NCBI RefSeq assembly: GCF_020360975.1
Contig: NW_025408679.1
Coordinates: 620,001 to 684,000, forward strand
Source of the DNA: Hirsutella rhossiliensis
Lineage: Eukaryota; Ascomycota; Sordariomycetes; Hypocreales; Ophiocordycipitaceae
Length of the DNA: 64,000 bases
Direction of reading: 5' to 3'
In this document: positions 21,606 to 31,474 of the stretch, piece after piece
How the letters are laid out: each line of letters starts with the position of its first letter
How positions within the stretch are numbered: the first letter of the stretch is position 1
Translations under genes and position numbers: made by a program
Notes under the pieces: model-generated
Told to the model about the DNA's origin: nothing
The model's input: only the letters and a program-made list of their open reading frames with translations
The model's database searches: none

Positions 21606-21863
21606 GATGATATGATTCACTTAAGCGTCTTTGGGCACGGCAGGCTTTCTCGAAGACGGGATTTCAGAGCTAGCAAGAACAGCGGTTGTGACTGAGGCAG
21701 AAAGGAACTATAATAGCCACAAGGTCATGTCCATAGACCAAGTCAGATTTCGAAGGCCCTCGGCTGCGGCCAACCGAACGCTTGTGTGAACTAGTCATTT
21801 GCGAGGGTTGCCGCTCCTAAGATGGAGAATTTGGTAAGTTTCCGACATGAAAGTATGCCCTAT
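21606..21863. other. Flank between the DUF7702-like gene and copy B
   Basis: About 260 bp without a recognisable feature. It ends in the CCTAT that is duplicated by the retrotransposon insertion. Confidence 0.5.
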
Positions 21864-22040
21864 TGTAAGGGGCTACGCCCCGATGTGTAGATCTGGCATG
21901 GCCAGACTAGTCACGTGCGAGCGCCACGGACACGACTCCTAAAGGGAGCGATGTAGACACGTCTCCCCTTTACACTCTTTGTAGCTCAATTTACATCAAT
22001 TACGCCCAGCACCTGTGCCAACAGTGCTGACCCCGTAACA
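21864..22040 (+). repeat. 5' LTR of copy B (177 bp)
   Basis: Begins TGTAAGGGGCTACG and ends CCCGTAACA. A GGGGC-TAC-GCCCC hairpin lies at its start. The likely transcript start is near 21981, inferred from the self-priming match to the primer-binding site. Confidence 0.95.
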
Positions 22041-22041
22041 T

Positions 22042-22051
22042 ATTGAGCTAC
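22042..22051 (+). other. Self-complementary primer-binding site, copy B
   Basis: ATTGAGCTAC lies one base after the 5' LTR. It is the exact reverse complement of GTAGCTCAAT at 21981-21990 inside that LTR. Placement and length (10 nt) resemble the 11-nt self-priming match of Tf1. No tRNA-type site is apparent. Confidence 0.75.
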
Positions 22052-22065
22052 CAGTTAACAAAAGA

Positions 22066-22240
22066 CAGGACAGACAGAAGGACAGACAGCAGGACAGACA
22101 GCAGGACAGACAGCAGGACAGACAGCAGGACAGACAGCAGGACAGACAGCAGGACAGACAGCAGGACAGACAGCAGGACAGACAGCAGGACAGACAGCAG
22201 GACAGACAGCAGGACAGTCAGCAGGACAGACAGCAAGACA
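22066..22240 (+). repeat. 12-bp leader minisatellite, copy B (long allele)
   Basis: Tandem GACAGACAGCAG units, eleven uninterrupted when read as RTDS codons, plus variant units at both ends. Copy A has five. It sits between the primer-binding site and the gag ATG at 22299. Confidence 0.9.
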
Positions 22241-22298
22241 GGCGATAGGCTAAACGACGAGACGGACGATCGATCGGACGACGAGACGGACGAACAAG

Positions 22299-23686
22299 AT
22301 GGAGGACAATAGTAGTTATGCAGGGCACCGCGACCGGCGGCGCAACGAGCCGATGGAGGGAAGGAGCAAGAGCTCTTGCAGATCTTATCTGGGATCGCGG
22401 GAGACGAAGAACTGCGGAAGATGTTCACCGGGCTAGCCTAGCAGCGCCACCGTTGACACCCAGCCCGGGGTGCTCAGTACCCCGGCGATCTTACCTGTCG
22501 AACCGAGGCCGGAAGCAGCCCAGAAATGGACCGTGGCAAGAAGCGCAAGCCGATGACTTGGCCGAAGTGGAACGGTCAACCTGAGTCCTTCCACTTCTAC
22601 CTCGACCGTCTGGTATTTAAGTACAATACCGACGAAGAGGAGGGCCTAAACGGCAATAACAACGTCGTGTGGTACGAGATCCTGCAGACCTTGCCGGATC
22701 AGATGATGAGGAGAGTCGAGGGTTTTTGGAGGCAAGAGAGCGCGAAGGGCAACCCAGACCCCCGGAAATTCTTCTCGCACCTAGCCCAGACGTTCGGCAG
22801 CGTGCAGCAGACAGAGAGGGCGCAGGACAGGCTGCGCACCTCATTCAACGAGACAGCCAAGAGTTTGGGAAGTTCCTCCTGAATTCGAGGAAACATTGAC
22901 CAAAGCGGGCGGCGCGAGCTGGGATAATGCTTCCAAGCTCGCATGGCTACGGAACTCGATCTCTCCTGCTCTCCGTGAGCAACTAGTCCCGGTTATCATG
23001 CCGAAGGACTACAACGAGTACATCCAACGTCTACACCTGATTGCTTGGGCGTTCGAGCACACCGCGAAGTTTAAGGCGTTGCAGAGGAAGCAGGGCTCCG
23101 CGGGCAACGTGACCAAGGGCAGGCATCAGGCATCGGCAACATCCAGGTCGCCGGTAACGACAACACCCCGGCACCGTCAGCAACGTTACCCGCCGAGCAG
23201 AACGCACGTGACGCACGCGACCATGACGGCGACGTAATAATGACGGTTACACGCACTCAGGGGCAGGGTCAGAGAGGACGGGCGAACGGCCAGGGGTCAA
23301 GTGGAACGAGCAAGACGGTTCGCTTCCAGCCTAGGTCAGGACGGAAGCAACGGGCGAGGTGGGTATCCGAGGACGAACGGAATAAACGCCGTGACGAGGG
23401 TCGTTGTCTCCGCTGCGGCGACAACACCCATTTCATTGCCGCTTGCCCCTACTCGCCAGGACAGGACCCTAGCCGGTCGAGGGATGTAAAAGTCCGCACC
23501 GCTAGGATCATGCCCTTGCTGGAAGATGATGGTAACGACTCTAGTGAGGAAGAGTCAGGACTTAGCGAGACCCCATCCTCTCGGAAATGCGTAGCCTCGA
23601 AACAAAGACGGGTCTCGAGGCCAAAGAACGGAGCAGTGGCAAAAGAAGAGAAGTTCTCAGGAAAATGGAAGTTGGTCCTACAATAA
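22299..23686 (+). pseudogene. Frameshifted gag of copy B
   Basis: The ATG at 22299 corresponds to the gag start of copy A, but a missing G (GCAGGGCACC here, GCAGGGGCACC there) shifts the frame after about ten codons. The capsid-like segment resumes at 22526-22882 (MDRGKKRKPMTWPKWNGQPE). The following segment (FEETLTKAGGASWDNASKLA) is at 22870-23237, and the zinc knuckle CLRCGDNTHFIAAC at about 23400-23445. The frame change before QEFGKFL is shared with copy A; others are private to this copy. Confidence 0.8.
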
Positions 23687-26600
23687 TTCGAAGCATTATC
23701 AATAGGACCAATCTCTTCTCCTCACTCGTAGACGAGGGATGCCAGTGCTACGCCGCGGTTGACGAAGAAGTCGTCGAAAAGTTGGAAGTTCCTATAGTGG
23801 AAATAGCACCGCGAGCTATTACAGGAGCATCAGGGGCAATGGAAGGAGCAACGATTAGGGGCCTCGTATGGCTATCAATGGAGGTCAACGGCCACATACA
23901 GACGATCTGTGCCTACGTGGTGCCCAGATCGGAATTCCCTAATCCTAGGAAAACCCTGGTTATGCCACACAAAGTCGTACTCAGTGCCCCACGAGAAACG
24001 ACTATGGCATGAACCTACACAAGACTGGGTAGATCACCTCGGGGAAGGAGAATATTCTGCGAAAGCCAAGGAGTTCGAAGAAGCAAAGCACGTACTAGCC
24101 AGTACCTTTGTGGGTTACTTTGAAAGGATCCGCAAGCAGGAAGGAAGAGAGGCAGCTGCCACGGCGATTTTCGCTATCAGCATGAAGGATATCGAAAGGG
24201 CGTTATCACCAAAGAAACCCATGTCAGAAGCAGAGCTACGCCGAACGATACCCCAGCGGTTCCACGATTTACTGCCTCTATTTATGAAGAAGGAAGCTGA
24301 TAAGCTGAATCCTCATAAGCCAGGCATAGACCACGAAATCAGAATCAAGGAGGACCTGAATGGCCAGCAGTTACCACTACCGTATGGAGCACTATACGGT
24401 ATGTCACGAGAGGAACTCCTGGTTCTTAAGAAGACTCTACGAGACCTAGTGGATAAAGGATTTATCCGTGCAAGCAGTTCAGAAGCAGCAGCTCCAGTCC
24501 TGTTTGTGAGGAAACCAGGTGGCGGGCTGCGATTCTGTTGTGACTACAGAGCGTTGAACGCAATCACTAAGTCGGACCGTTACCCCTTCCTCTAATAGGG
24601 ACACACTTCGCAACCTAAAAGATGCGAAGTGGTTCACTAAGGTCGACGTGGTACAAGCGTTCCATAAAGTACGGGTTGCAGAAGGAGACGAGTGGAAGAC
24701 AGCGTTCCGCACCCGGTACGGTCTCTTCGAATGGATGGTTACCCCGTTCGGGCTAAGTGGCGCGCCAGCAACCTTCCAGCGGTATATTAACGGTATCCTA
24801 CGAGACTACCTCGACGAGTTCGCCTCTGCTTATATGGACGATATACTTATCTATTCGAGCGGGAGCAGAGAAGACCATTTCCGGAAGGTACGGTTAGTTT
24901 TAGAACGCCTCGCCGAGCATGGACTACACCTAGACCCGGAGAAATGCGAATTTGGAGTCAAGCGGATTAAGTACCTAGGATTCATTATTCACGCAGGAAT
25001 TGGCATTCAGGCAGATCCCGACAAGATACGAGCAATAGTCGAGTGGGCAGTCCCCGTTACCCAGAAGGGGTGCGCAGTTTTCTAGGATTCGTTAACTACT
25101 ACCGGATATTTATACCGCAAGCCTCGGAAATAACTGCACCCTAACAGCACTAACAGGAAAGGGGACTAAGTTCAAGTGGACGGACGAGCACGATATGGCG
25201 TTCCAGACACTAAAGACGCTATTTACGAACGCCCCTATTCTTACTCAATGGGATTTCGAGAGGCCAACCTTCGTAGAAGCAGACTGTAGCGGCTGGGCGC
25301 TTGGGGGCACACTTACGCAGGAAGTCGACGGACAACGCAAGCCAGTAGCGTTCCACTCGCAGAAGCTATCACCGGCTGAGCGCAACTACCCAATCCATGA
25401 TAAGGAAATGCTCGCTATTATTCGTTGTCTCGAACAATGGTCAGCCGAGCTACGAAGCTGTGATAACTTCGTTATCCTTACCGACCATAAGAACCTCGAG
25501 TATTTCATGACGCGCCAACAGCTCTCGGAAAGGCAGGCACGTTGGGCTGAATATCTCTCGCGTTTTAACTTCCAGCTCCAGTACCGTCCGGGACGGAAGC
25601 AGTGGTGCCAGACGCGCTCTCGCCGCGAACAGGACCGACCAAACGAAGCGGATCACGAAGCACGAGATATGCAGCTTATTCCAGAAGCAGCCCTACGTAC
25701 CTACGTCGGAGTAACGTCGACTCAAGCGGGAGAAGGCGAAGAAGAACACACGGTTTTCCACGACCCAGAGCTACAACAATTATGGCAGCAAACGGCAAAC
25801 CAGGATCCAGTCTTTACAAGCGTTTATAACGCGGTACGAAACGGATCTCGGTCCTCGACCCCAAGCTTAAGCTGAAGGTACAAGTCGCCGAGTGCTTTAT
25901 TGATCCTCGGGGCACCTACGACTACGTGGCCGCTTATGGGTGCCAGGCGCACCGATCACGACAGAAGCAGCAGCCAAGGCAGCACCGCTAGAGCAGGAGT
26001 CGCTAAACGAATTACGGGCTCCTTAATCCAGAAGGTTCATGACTCCCATGTAGTAGGCCACCCGGGACGGGAAGGGACGATAGAAGCCGTATCCAGGGAC
26101 TTCTACTGGCCGCTAATGCAACAGCATATCCGACGTTTCTTGCGTAACTGCGATGTCTGCGGCCGTACGAAGATATGGCGCGAGCATAAAAGGGGTCTAC
26201 TTAGACCGCTACCCGTACCGGACCGCTTCTTCCGCCAGATACAGATGGACTTTATTACGGACCTCCCCCTTGCGAACGGTAACCGCTGCCTCTGGGTTAT
26301 CAAGGACCGGCTAAGTAAGGAAGTTATACTCGAACCGATGCCAACGATGGAAGCGGAAGCATGTGCAGAGCGTTTTCTATGGTGCTTCGCCCGCTACCAC
26401 TGGTGGCCCGACGCTATAACGAGCGATAGGGGCTCGAATTGGGTAGGCCGCTTTGGAGGCACATGTGCAAGTTACTGGGGATCGACCAGCAGCTAAGCAC
26501 GGCGTACCACCCCCAAACCGACGGAGGCCCTGAGAGGATGAACCAAGAAGTACAGGCATACCTCCGCGCCGTGATTAACCAGAACCAGAACGACTGGGAT

Positions 26601-27567
26601 AAGTGGGTTCCCGCGGCTCAGATGGCGTTAAACGGTCGGGTCAATACCTCTATAGGATGTCCCCATTCTTCGCTATACACGGCTATGAGCCGAAGTCACC
26701 AGTTCCCCTCGTTACGGAAGCATATGCGGAAGAGTATCCTCAGCATTCGCCAGAAACCAGGGCAAAGAAATTTGTTACCAAACTACAACAGATTACGGAC
26801 CTCTGCCAAGCATCAATGGCGACAGCTACGCAGCAACAAGAACGCTTCGCTAACAGACGACGGAACGCGGCAGAACGCTTCGAAGTAGGCGATAAGGTTT
26901 GGCTTGACTTACGGAACTACGCGTCAGAGCGACCTAAGAAGAAGTTCGACTGGCTGCACGCTAAGTATACGATAAGCAAGGTACTCGACCCGTACACGGT
27001 TGAACTAGCAGACCTCCCGAGGGGCTGCTATAATAGGTTCCACGTCGACCAACTCCGGAGAGCGGGGACGGACCCAATGCCTGGTCAGCAACGCACAGAC
27101 GCTCAACCCCATCTATCCAAGTAGACGGGGAGGCTCACCAAGTAGTAGAGGAAATACTATGCGCTAGGTGGAAGAGAACCGGCCGCGGCCGTAGGCGGGA
27201 AGTCCTTGTACGCTGGCAAGGTTGGCAAGACCCGACCTGGACCTCTTTAGACAATATGCAACAGACAGCGGCCTTGGATAAGTACGAACAGAGATACGGC
27301 CCGGCTCTCGAAAACGATGGACCATACCAGCACCGACGAGTGGCAACGGAAGCACAGCCGGCCCAAATCCAGGGGCAAGTCGAAGGAATACAACCACAGC
27401 TGCAGATACAGGGCAAGAGAATACGCGGACCACTACGGGCTAGGACTAATGGCGACGCCCCGTCGATAGTAACGGCACCAGACCCTATAGACGACGGCCC
27501 TACGATCGTTGTAGAGGGACCAGGAACAGGAAAAAGGGCACCAGCGCCAGAGAGGAGTAGGGGTTAA
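23640..27567 (+). pseudogene. Frameshifted pol of copy B (PR-RT-RH-IN-chromodomain)
   Basis: Segments in order: protease (about 23660-24012, triad D-E-G in SLVDEGCQCYAAVD), RT N-terminus (23909-24595), RT core with AYMDDILIYS (24648-25085), RNase H (25195-25875), integrase with zinc-binding CDVCGRTK, catalytic MDFITDLP, ITSDRGSNW and AYHPQTDGGPERMNQ (25900-26888 across a shift), the GPY/F-like module (KYTISKVLDPYTVELADLP), and after a last shift a chromodomain (VVEEILCARW, then REVLVRWQGWQDPTW and LDKYEQRYG, about 27120-27300). The stop TAA (27565-27567) touches the 3' LTR. Several shifts sit in mononucleotide runs, for example GGGGTGCGCAG near 25066. Confidence 0.85.
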
Positions 27568-27741
27568 TGTGGGCTACGCCCCGATGTGTAGATCTGGCAT
27601 GGCCAGACTAGTCACGTGCGAGCGCCACGGACACGACTCCTAAAGGGAGCGATGTAGACACGTCTCCCCTTTACACTCTTTGTAGCTCAATTTACATCAA
27701 TTACGCCCAGCACCTGTGCCAACAGTGCTGACCCCGTAACA
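27568..27741 (+). repeat. 3' LTR of copy B (174 bp)
   Basis: Begins TGTGGGCTACG directly after the pol stop and ends CCCGTAACA before the CCTAT duplication. Apart from its first bases I see no difference from the 5' LTR of the same copy. Confidence 0.95.
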
Positions 27742-27907
27742 CCTATAACCTGCTCTACTGGGTAGCGTTGCAGCTGCTGGAGCGTTCTCCTCTTGCGAAC
27801 GGTGGCAGTTATGTAACTTTCCTTCAGGCAGACTATGTCACGAATAGTTGCCTCAACTCATCGCGTGCCTTTTTGCGTGATTGACGAATTACCCACATCC
27901 ATTAGTA

Positions 27908-28038
27908 CTCGGGGGGTTGACTAGCAGGGGTCCGCAAGGCCCCCCCCTCTCCTACGGAGAGGGGGTCACAAAACTTGTTTCTTTGACGGTCGTGTTTCCC
28001 TCTATCGCAACTTCAATCTACCGCCACGCCGTCAATTG
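27908..28038 (+). repeat. Left terminal inverted repeat of the pogo-like element
   Basis: Begins CTCGGGGGGTTGACTAGCAG and ends CGTCAATTG. It matches the reverse complement of 30575-30705 with no difference I could find. Similarity stops sharply after CAATTG. Confidence 0.92.
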
Positions 28039-28158
28039 GGCTTCTTAGGGATTGAAACAAAGATACAGTGTCTATTAGGTACTATAGAATTTAGGTGTCA
28101 AGTCTCGTGAGAATTGGTTCAGTCGTTGGTGTTACTAGTAAATTACAAATCTAATGCT

Positions 28159-28926
28159 CTAGGCCTGACGCACGCGCGTCTTTGGTACAGCAATTCGTCT
28201 ACCATATATAACAACCTCCGGCTCATCCTCTTCTTCATTATCCTCGTCGCTGTATACACCCACGATAACGCGTTCCTCCTTGAGCTCGGCCTGGATCGCC
28301 GCCTCGTCTTCTTCGTTCAATTGCACCGGCTGCCGTGGCGGAAGCTGCTCGAGTGGAAGCTGCGATAGTGGTGGTCTCGCAATACGCGGGCGTTGGCGCT
28401 GTGTTGTTATGATCTGAATGTCATCCTCATCATCGTCGCTATTAGGCGCGAGATCCGGCTCTGAAGAAAGCAGCATAGATATATAGTCATGATCGATATC
28501 AGAGTCTTCGTCGGCCACGTTGGCAGCAGCTTGTGCCCGCGCCTCCTCCTGAGCTTGTGACCAGGCCACGATATCAGGAAGAGCTGTGAGATCGCCTTTA
28601 GGGTGTGTTGCCCATAGGAAATACCGGTAGCCCTCCGTAGCCGTAGTCCAGCGCTCTTGAAGAGCCTCGCGAGCGACAGCTTCTTCCGGGGTCACGAGTT
28701 GTTGAATGTATGTCCTGTACTTGGCCTCTTCTACTGCTTTCGCCGCCACGGCGGCTCCACCGCGTAGACGAGGCTGTGACGCTGTTTGTGCGGCATCCAT
28801 AGCACGGAGATGTCGAAATTGAGTCTCGCTATCCTTAAGAGCACGCTTGGCACTAGCCTCTTGGTCTTCTTGCTGCCGGGCGGCCGCTTTCTCGTAGTTG
28901 CTGTATCGTAAAGGCGCCATCGTCAA
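28159..28926 (-). CDS. Acidic C-terminal reading frame of the pogo-like transposase
   Basis: Uninterrupted 255-codon frame inside the transposon, with ATG codons at 28926 and 28920. It is rich in Ala, Glu and Gln at first (YEKAAARQQEDQEASAKRAL) and acidic later (NSDDDEDDIQII, SDEDNEEEDEPE), with a Pro-rich segment between. It follows the broken DDE core and the GLWPPDPEVVLGPL block that marks the C-terminal part of pogo transposases, so it is most likely their tail, cut off by a stop. A separate accessory protein is possible. It is longer and cleaner than the catalytic part, which is unusual for neutral decay. Confidence 0.5.
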   Translation of the reverse strand: MTMAPLRYSNYEKAAARQQEDQEASAKRALKDSETQFRHLRAMDAAQTASQPRLRGGAAVAAKAVEEAKYRTYIQQLVTPEEAVAREALQERWTTATEGYRYFLWATHPKGDLTALPDIVAWSQAQEEARAQAAANVADEDSDIDHDYISMLLSSEPDLAPNSDDDEDDIQIITTQRQRPRIARPPLSQLPLEQLPPRQPVQLNEEDEAAIQAELKEERVIVGVYSDEDNEEEDEPEVVIYGRRIAVPKTRVRQA

Positions 28927-29202
28927 CGCCTCGGATTCGGCGTAGGGTCTTGGTTCTGCGCCTCTCGCTGGATACGGTCTTGCTGATGCTGTATAAACTG
29001 TGTATGAGCCGATTGTGTTAAAATCGCAAGATCAAGACAGGCTGACGCGTTATTAACGATCTCTCGTCGGGCTGCTTAGGATACCGAGTTTTTCCGACTG
29101 GCTTCAAGATCACTCTTTACCTTACGTGGTGTCACCAAATTCCTCGCTAAAAGCTGTGGAAAATAGGCTCCTGTCGGTCTTTAGAGGCAGCTCGTAATGG
29201 AC

Positions 29203-30406
29203 CTAGCACCACTTCAGGATCAGGAGGCCATAGCCCGGACTGTTCAAAGCCCACAAAGATATAACAAGCCTTAAACGCGGCGCTGAATAGCTCATTCCAT
29301 TGGCAGAGAAAGTCGAATCTCGAGATGCGTGTGCCGCCACCGATAACGAACTTTTTAAGGCTCCTTGTTGTGCACGTTTGAGATGTTGATAGACGCCAAC
29401 GTCAAGAGGTTGTAGGAGGTGGCTTGTATGCGATGGTAGCTTGAACGGTACGATCTCGAACATCTCGCAATACCAGATAAATTCAGGGTCCTCGTGCAGC
29501 AAATCCATCCATAACGAGCAGCCGGAAGACCGTCTTCGTCTTCTGAGTGTAGAATGTACGCCGTTCCCATTGCTCTTATCCCAGCCTTCCCGTGTGATTG
29601 TAGCCGGGTAGCCGAACCAGTTCTCGATAGTATGGTTTTAAAGGAGCTACTCCTAGCAAAGGAGTAGCGGTTGAAGTGCTGAAGCCACTGGAACGCCCGC
29701 TGGCTATTGTTATATCCTGTTGTTGTATATGTAACGACAACGTCGTCGCTAATTGTAGCCATCGTGTATTCTTCAAGGAGGGACTTTGCACTAAGGATAA
29801 GGAAAGAAGGAATGGCTTTCCCGGCGGCACTGATGGCATCCACTGATGTTAACGACTCCTTATTCCCAGGCTGGAAGAAGACGGGCCTTCTGCTCCTCTT
29901 CATCCGTAATGACACTAGCTTTAGGGAGCCCTTCATCCACCCAAGCTGAAGAGGGGTTTCGTCGAAATTCCATAGATTTTCTGGCGTTATTCTGAGCTCC
30001 TTGATAACGGCCTGATATTCGTGGAACCAAGCCTCAAGCTCGTCAACCTCAAGCTCGGCGCCGGCGCGAGTGATCTCCTGGATCCTAGCCTCCTGATGGC
30101 AAGCTCTGGATGCCGCCGTTTAAAGCGAGTAAGCCACGATCTCGACACCTGAGAAGTTAAGCCCTGACGGCGATGATGGCGGATAAAGTTGGCCTTATTG
30201 ATGAGGCATGCCTCCGTGAGTGCGAAAGTGCCGCCTTCGACGAGTCTTGCGTATGAGAGTAGACTCTTCTCTTCAGCATCGGTAAGAGCAGTAGGGCGCC
30301 TCCTTTCCCCGCTTGGAAGAGCCAGATTGGCGCGAAGAAGCCTGATATACTTCTTTACGAGGCCTTCATTGGTCTTGTGTATCACTGCGAGCTCGTTGAT
30401 TGTCAA
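29203..30406 (-). pseudogene. Broken pogo-type transposase (HTH and DDE)
   Basis: Starting at 30406 (MTINELAVIHKTNEGLVKKY) there is a helix-turn-helix/CENP-B-like DNA-binding part, followed in other frames by ITRAGAELEVDELEAWFHEY, the first catalytic region ENLWNFDETPLQLGWMKG, QPGNKESLTSVDAISAAGK, and PFKLPSHTSHLLQPLDVGVY. At least three frame changes separate these blocks, so no full transposase can be made from this copy. The order and motifs are those of fungal pogo/Fot1 elements. Confidence 0.8.
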
Positions 30407-30574
30407 GACGCGCGGAGGCGCGGATTTGCGCGTGTTGTACGCGTTAGCGAGTCGCCGTCAAGATATTCTCGCGCCGCATTCGCCGCACGCAAGCTCTGAT
30501 CAGGCTGAAAATTTGGCATCATGGAAATGAAGTATGGTTAACGATATTGCGAAAGTTTTGAGACTTGATAGCAT

Positions 30575-30705
30575 CAATTGACGGCGTGGCGGTAGATTGA
30601 AGTTGCGATAGAGGGAAACACGACCGTCAAAGAAACAAGTTTTGTGACCCCCTCTCCGTAGGAGAGGGGGGGGCCTTGCGGACCCCTGCTAGTCAACCCC
30701 CCGAG
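30575..30705 (-). repeat. Right terminal inverted repeat of the pogo-like element
   Basis: Reverse complement of 27908-28038, ending in CCCCCCGAG before the TA duplication. Confidence 0.92.
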
Positions 30706-30707
30706 TA

Positions 30708-31045
30708 TGCTGAAGATTTCCCATTCTGGCTCTTCTACCGCACCATGACACTGCACCCACAGGCTCGTCTGCCAGCGCTTGAAACTCTGTTTCTTTCTGC
30801 AAAACAGCACGGCGCACATGATAGCGCTGGCCGTCGATGACTTCAAAGCCCCATGCCTGCCAGCTTGTCCAACCCGAGCCTCGACTTTGCACCTCGATTA
30901 GCTCCTCCGTCTGCTCTTCCCTGTCGTTGCGCAACAGCTTGTTGGTAAACCCATACACGGCGCTGATGCGAGCTTTTGTCTCGAGTTTGCTTGACTGATG
31001 GAAAGTGAGATGGGAGCGCGGAAAGTTGACGCCTTGGGCAGCCAT
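30708..31045 (-). pseudogene. Unrecognised small gene cut by the pogo-like insertion
   Basis: ATG at 31045 (MAAQGVNFPRSHLTFHQ). The frame is open for about 112 codons to the transposon edge, then stops 12 bases into the inverted repeat. Trp-rich middle part (GSGWTSWQAWGFEVIDGQ). With the transposon and one TA removed, the frame would close within about five codons, so little may be missing unless an intron follows. I do not recognise a family. Confidence 0.35.
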
Positions 31046-31272
31046 GGCGGCGTCTATATTGCTCGAAAGCGCATTATTCTGGATTATTACTGGCGCGCGT
31101 CTCGTTTTGCCATGTACTTTTGGCCGACGTTAATGGCCAATTTCCATCGGCCATTGAGATTGTGAATGATCCTTTTTCCCCGGGGCCGCCTTGTCAACCG
31201 TGCGACTCTGGCCTGGAGCATCTCGGGCTTGTGTTCTTAGCATCGATATGACTCCTGAAGTAACGTGAACCA

Positions 31273-31368
31273 GAGCAGAGAAAGACTTATAATACGCAAT
31301 AATAATATCCCTAATGGGGATGCCCCTATCTTGCCTGGTGTGGTAGCAGTTTTTTATCAGCTTGACAA
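31273..31368 (+). repeat. Dispersed ~93 bp repeat fragment, copy 2
   Basis: Counterpart of 10891-10983 in the same orientation. It is AT-shifted relative to copy 1: many C or G positions there are T or A here. Confidence 0.6.
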
Positions 31369-31474
31369 TGACACAATCATCATCAAGAAGCAGTTTTTTC
31401 GCGTATCGGTTGGAAATTCTGTCTCTGCTGGTACTAGCACACGTACACCAACTATCGGTATATATTTGACAGGC

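Larger units (their letters stand above)
21864..27741 (+). mobile_element. Ty3/gypsy chromovirus-type LTR retrotransposon, copy B
   Basis: Complete element, 5878 bp, in the opposite orientation to copy A. LTRs lie at 21864-22040 and 27568-27741. The 5-bp target duplication CCTAT sits at 21859-21863 and 27742-27746. Order: 5' LTR, self-complementary primer-binding site, 12-bp minisatellite, gag, protease, RT, RNase H, integrase, chromodomain, 3' LTR. It is 81 bp longer than copy A; 72 bp of that is six extra minisatellite units. The integrase is more complete than in copy A, while gag is more broken. The chromodomain implies targeting to histone-marked chromatin, as known for chromoviruses. 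Confidence 0.95.
27908..30705 (-). mobile_element. Pogo-like (Fot1-type) DNA transposon with 131-bp inverted repeats
   Basis: Bounded by TA dinucleotides (27906-27907 and 30706-30707), the usual pogo/Tc1 target duplication. Terminal inverted repeats of 131 bp appear perfect, including the C8/G8 run. The minus strand encodes a broken pogo-type transposase: an N-terminal HTH/CENP-B-like part, a DDE core and a long acidic C-terminus. Fot1-type elements usually have inverted repeats of a few tens of bp, so these are long. The element interrupts a minus-strand frame on its right. Confidence 0.9.

Noticed and set aside
22043..22312. RTDS-repeat reading frame in the retrotransposon leader
   Set aside because: Open only because the repeat unit is 12 bp; no ATG and it ends where gag begins in another frame.
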